38,096 nucleotides of DNA from Elainella saxicola E1. GTDB taxonomy: Bacteria; Cyanobacteriota; Cyanobacteriia; Elainellales; Elainellaceae. The notes beneath the pieces are model-generated. The model made no database searches. It was not told the origin of the DNA and saw nothing but the letters and a program-made list of their open reading frames with translations. Shown here piece after piece: positions 35,401-38,096 of this stretch. Position 1 is the first letter of the stretch. Every line of letters begins with the position of its first letter. The stretch lies in the NCBI GenBank assembly GCA_002796835.1, contig LUGL01000046.1, forward strand, positions 1 through 38,096. Reading direction: 5' to 3'. Both the position numbers and the translations under genes were made by a program.

Positions 35401-37971
35401 TATGTTGATTATGGTGTAATTCTATGCGGAATTATTGGGGATATTTCATCTGGTTATAACTTTGGTCAATTGGGATTGCAGTTGTTCGATCGGTTACAGT
35501 TCACGCCATTTAAATGCAGAGCCTGGTATGTTGTCTACACATACATTCACCACTGGAAAGTTCCCTTACAGGAAGCCCTGCCCAAACTCCAGGAAGCTTA
35601 TCAAACTGGACTCGCGACAGGAGATATTGAGGCAGCAGGCTTAAATGCGGCAGCTTACTGCTGTTATGCCTATTATGCAGGAAAGGAATTAACCGATCTG
35701 GCTGATGAAATTGATGCTTATTGTCAGGCTGTCAATCAACTCAAGCAAACAACTTCAAAATATTATCTAGAAATTCATCAACAGACCGTACTTAACCTGT
35801 TGGGACGCAATGAAATTCCCTCTCGTTTGACAGGCAAGGCTTTCAATGCAGAAGAGATGCTGCCCTTATTGCAAGCGGCTAATCATTGGACTGCTTTATT
35901 CTACTTACATTTCAATCAAGTTATTCTGAACTATTTATTTGGTGCTTATTCGCAAGCAGCGCAATCATCGATCTGGGTAGAACACTATCTGCAGGGTGGT
36001 GTCGGAAGTTTCGTGGTGCCTCTATATCCATTTTATGATTCGCTGATCCAGTTGGCATTGTATGCAGATGCCTCGGAGCAAGAGCACCCGCAAATCCTTG
36101 AGCGCGTTACACACAATCAGAACAAGCTACAAGCATGGTCAACGTTTGCTGCCTGTAACCACCAACATCGCTGGGAACTTGTGGCTGCTGAGCAACATCG
36201 TGTTCTTGGGCAGTATGCTGAAGCTATTGACTTTTATGACAAAGCGATCGCAAGTGCTAAAATCAACTGCTTTATTCAAGATGAAGCGCTTGCAAATGAA
36301 CTGGCTGCTAAATTCTATCTTGACTGGGGCAAAGATAAGGTCGCTGCTAGCTATATGCAGGAAGCCTATTACTGCTATACCCGTTGGGGAGCAAAAGCTA
36401 AAACCAGTGATTTAGAAAATCGTTATCCTAACTTACTCCGCCCCATTCTACAGCAGGCCAACCAGCCTCTCAATGTACTTGAAACCTTAGCGACAATCAC
36501 CCCTCCCAATCTTTCGATCCATACCTCTACCGATCTCAGTTGTTCTTCTAGTACAGGGATTAATACAGCGCTGGACTTTGCGAGTATTCTCAAAGCTTCC
36601 CAAAGCCTTGCTGGAACCATTCAATTAGGTGAGTTGCTGCATCAGTTGACTCAAGTTATTTTGCAAAATTCGGGGGGCGATCGCTGTGTCTTGATTCGAC
36701 CGAATCAAACAGGGGAATGGCAAATTGAAGCAATTGCTACACTTGAGCGTACAGAGCTTTGTTCAATAATTCTCAATGAGAATAGTCCTGTGCCAGTCAA
36801 GCTAATTCATTATGTCAAAAATACGCGAGAAGTTGTGTTGATTGATGATCTGAAAACGGATCTGCCCGTTATTGACGAGTATCTCATGCAAAAACAGGCT
36901 AAGAGTATATTATGCTTACCTATCCTGAATCAAGGGAATTTGTTGGGTATTTTATATGTGCATAATCAATCAACCAGTAGGGTCTTCACTGGTGATCGCA
37001 TTCTCATCCTCAATTTCCTTTGCACTCAAGCTGCAATCTCTCTAGAAAATGCTCGCCTCTATCAACAAGCTCAAACCTATGCTCATCAACTTGAAAAATC
37101 ACAACTCCAAATAATTCAAAGTGAAAAAATGGCATCGTTGGGTAATTTGGTGGCAGGAGTCGCCCATGAGATCAATAATCCGATTGGGTTTCTCAACGGC
37201 AGCATTAACAACGCCAAAGACTATATGCAGGACTTATTTGACCATCTAGACCTTTATCAACAACATTACCCCCGTGCGGCCACACCGATACAGGAAAACG
37301 CCGAAGATATCGATTTAGAGTTCCTGCAGGAAGATCTGCCGAAGTTACTAGAGTCTATGCAAGAGGCAACCGATCGAATCAAGTCGATTAGCAACAGCCT
37401 GCGTACTTTTTCTCGATCTGACACGGAGTATAAGGTCAGTACAAACCTGCATGAAGGAATTGATAGTACTCTGTTGATTCTCAAGTATCGATTGAAAGCG
37501 AATGAACAACGTCCTGCAATTGAGGTAATTCAAGAGTATGACGATTTGCCATTAATTGAGTGTTTTCCTGGTCAGTTAAACCAAGTATTTATGAATATTA
37601 TAGCAAATGCAATTGACGTGTTTGATGAAATGGCTCACCAGTCTTCTTTTTCTAAATTGGAAGCCAACTCGCCAACTATTACGATTCAAACGACGTTGAT
37701 CGATCAACTAAATTGCAGCTCAATAAATGATCGACAGGCGATTGAAATTCGGATTCGAGATAACGGTAAGGGTATTTCTGAAGATATTAAAACGAAAATA
37801 TTTGATCACTTGTTTACAACGAAGGGGGTGGGCAAAGGCACAGGATTGGGATTGGCGATCGCTCGTCAAATTATTGTCGAGAAGCACGGAGGAACAATTA
37901 ATGTCAACTCTACATTAGGACAAGGAACTGAGTTTGTAATTCAGCTTCCTCTATATTACTTAACTCATTAA
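32467..37971 (+). CDS. Giant Ser/Thr-His dual kinase paralogue, no PAS, DFS instead of DFG
   Basis: This is an 1834-aa protein; ATG 32467 has AAGGA upstream. It is colinear with its upstream neighbour: kinase domain with catalytic Asp144 (HKD), AAA ATPase (P-loop GFSGIGKT 351-358, Walker B VIFLDDLQW), helical region, GAF (about 1370-1505), HisKA with His1567 ([10 protein letters not shown]), and HATPase_c (about 1700-1830). The PAS domain and its flanking coiled coil are absent, which accounts for the 144-residue difference. The DFG motif is DFS (163-165), so Ser/Thr kinase activity may be altered or lost. The 137-bp gap to the first gene allows co-transcription. It is probably a duplicate that has diverged in input and perhaps output. 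Confidence 0.92.
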   Translation: MALADLNDTFPGYHLVEQIYAGSRTVVYRAVPIVKSDNGPCSVVIKLLRQDYPNFHDLLQFRNQYTVAKNLNISGIVRPYSLETCGNCYALVMEDFEGSISLRQWIDERSGEWQAGRVIEMLAIALQLAEILHHLHQNRIIHKDIKPANILIHPESRQIKLLDFSIASLLSKETPEIKNLNGLEGTLAYLAPEQTGRMNRGIDFRTDFYALGVTLFELLTGQLPFQSEDPMELVHCHLAKQPPSPHHIHSNIPTALSEIISKLMAKNTEDRYQSALGLQHDLRICWDQWQETGQIANFVLAAQDNCDRFLIPEKLYGREAEVQSLLEAFDRVAFPTEHGMASHPELLLVAGFSGIGKTAVVHEVHKPIVRQRGYFIKGKFDQFNRSIPFSGFVQALRDLIAQLLTEGDAQLAQWKAKILEALGDNGQVMIDVVPELEAIVGSQPAVPELPGSEAQNRFYRLLQQLIQVFATATHPLVIFLDDLQWADLASFSLIERLIQQQESGFLLLIGAYRDNEVNAAHPLMLTIDKLEKANLAVNKLSLSPLSQEHINHLIADTLNCSADAALPLTQQVYQKAKGNPFFTSQLLKSFHTDGLITFNQAAHQWQCDMTPIKSLGLSDDVVEFMTLQLQKLPTSCQELLKLAACIGNQFDLTTLATVAERSIAVVAAELWPALREEFVLPQNAVYKFFQEASEDCLLPSELSPLNIESCAYRFLHDRIQQAAYALIAEQDRQATHLQMGRLLLEKASVSEREERLFEIVNHLNQGCSLIRSSQEREELTQLNLRAGCKAKASTAYGAALDYLTTGIKLLPKAAWEQHYELTLILHTEVAEAAYLNTDFVQMERWSNLVLQHAQTVLDTIPVQQTRLMGTKAQGQLLDAIQIGLQVLQSLGITFPDQPTQADVEQAFSATLPLWQGQSPLNLLDLPAMTDRNCLAAMQILSWLVSCTYSANPNLMALVVFKQVELSIQYGNCPVSIYGYVDYGVILCGIIGDISSGYNFGQLGLQLFDRLQFTPFKCRAWYVVYTYIHHWKVPLQEALPKLQEAYQTGLATGDIEAAGLNAAAYCCYAYYAGKELTDLADEIDAYCQAVNQLKQTTSKYYLEIHQQTVLNLLGRNEIPSRLTGKAFNAEEMLPLLQAANHWTALFYLHFNQVILNYLFGAYSQAAQSSIWVEHYLQGGVGSFVVPLYPFYDSLIQLALYADASEQEHPQILERVTHNQNKLQAWSTFAACNHQHRWELVAAEQHRVLGQYAEAIDFYDKAIASAKINCFIQDEALANELAAKFYLDWGKDKVAASYMQEAYYCYTRWGAKAKTSDLENRYPNLLRPILQQANQPLNVLETLATITPPNLSIHTSTDLSCSSSTGINTALDFASILKASQSLAGTIQLGELLHQLTQVILQNSGGDRCVLIRPNQTGEWQIEAIATLERTELCSIILNENSPVPVKLIHYVKNTREVVLIDDLKTDLPVIDEYLMQKQAKSILCLPILNQGNLLGILYVHNQSTSRVFTGDRILILNFLCTQAAISLENARLYQQAQTYAHQLEKSQLQIIQSEKMASLGNLVAGVAHEINNPIGFLNGSINNAKDYMQDLFDHLDLYQQHYPRAATPIQENAEDIDLEFLQEDLPKLLESMQEATDRIKSISNSLRTFSRSDTEYKVSTNLHEGIDSTLLILKYRLKANEQRPAIEVIQEYDDLPLIECFPGQLNQVFMNIIANAIDVFDEMAHQSSFSKLEANSPTITIQTTLIDQLNCSSINDRQAIEIRIRDNGKGISEDIKTKIFDHLFTTKGVGKGTGLGLAIARQIIVEKHGGTINVNSTLGQGTEFVIQLPLYYLTH

Positions 37972-38003
37972 TTTACTAGATTTATTGACTAAAAATATAA
38001 ACT

Positions 38004-38035
38004 TGCATCGTAATAATTTTCTTGATTACGTTGCA
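38004..38035. promoter_or_regulatory. Inverted repeat after the last giant kinase
   Basis: TGCATCGTAAT and ATTACGTTGCA are imperfect arms (10 of 11) around 10 nt, 32 bp after the stop at 37971. No T run follows. It may be a weak terminator or an operator for a gene beyond the window. Confidence 0.35.
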
Positions 38036-38096
38036 CAGAAGCGTGAAGTCTGCTAGAGAATGGGGAATGTTAAAAATGCTTGGCCTCTTGATCCAT

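Overview
The window looks like chromosomal DNA of a cyanobacterium, probably filamentous or surface-associated. GCGATCGC (HIP1) octamers are scattered through it (for example 14715-14722 and 16882-16889). The gene families are also typical of cyanobacteria: DUF928, DUF1822, CHAT-CHASE2, TPR-CHAT, haemagglutinin-type TpsA, cyanoexosortase with PEP-CTERM, NB-ARC-WD40, and giant Ser/Thr-His dual kinases. No tRNA, rRNA, CRISPR array or phage module was recognised. Species cannot be given.

Layout. (1) 1-575 is the right end of an IS66-family element. It lies inside the 3' end of a minus-strand gene (490-3054) for a subtilisin-like protease joined to an eCIS-core/DUF4157-type zincin. A MITE-like element (3111-3278) lies just upstream of that gene. 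(2) 3483-6839 (+) encodes a secreted DUF928 protein and a membrane CHAT-CHASE2 protein. (3) 14260-6836 (-) is a four-gene run: cyanoexosortase, PEP-CTERM protein, TpsA-like adhesin, TPR-CHAT protein. (4) 14840-15814 (+) encodes an RTX-type calcium-binding protein, divergent from the exosortase. (5) 16158-17802 (+) is a small sigma-factor-like gene followed by DUF1822. It converges, with overlapping stop codons, on a STAND protein (HTH-like domain, NB-ARC, 14 WD40 repeats; 21533-17799). (6) 21809-23965 (-) holds PsiE-like, DsbA-like and DUF3455 genes. (7) 24382-37971 (+) is a signalling block: a NarL-type two-component pair, then two giant tandem paralogous kinases (1978 and 1834 aa) joining Ser/Thr kinase, AAA-type ATPase, helical repeats, GAF and histidine kinase.

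How the genes may work together (inference). The section from 3.4 to 21.5 kb combines sensors (CHASE2, NB-ARC-WD40), two caspase-like CHAT proteins, a dedicated transcription factor (sigma-like plus DUF1822), and cell-surface products with their anchoring enzyme (TpsA, PEP-CTERM, RTX, DUF928, exosortase). This could be a surface-sensing or cell-fate module in which CHAT proteases are coupled to adhesin display. I consider it the best candidate in the window for an undescribed system, but only gene families and proximity support it.
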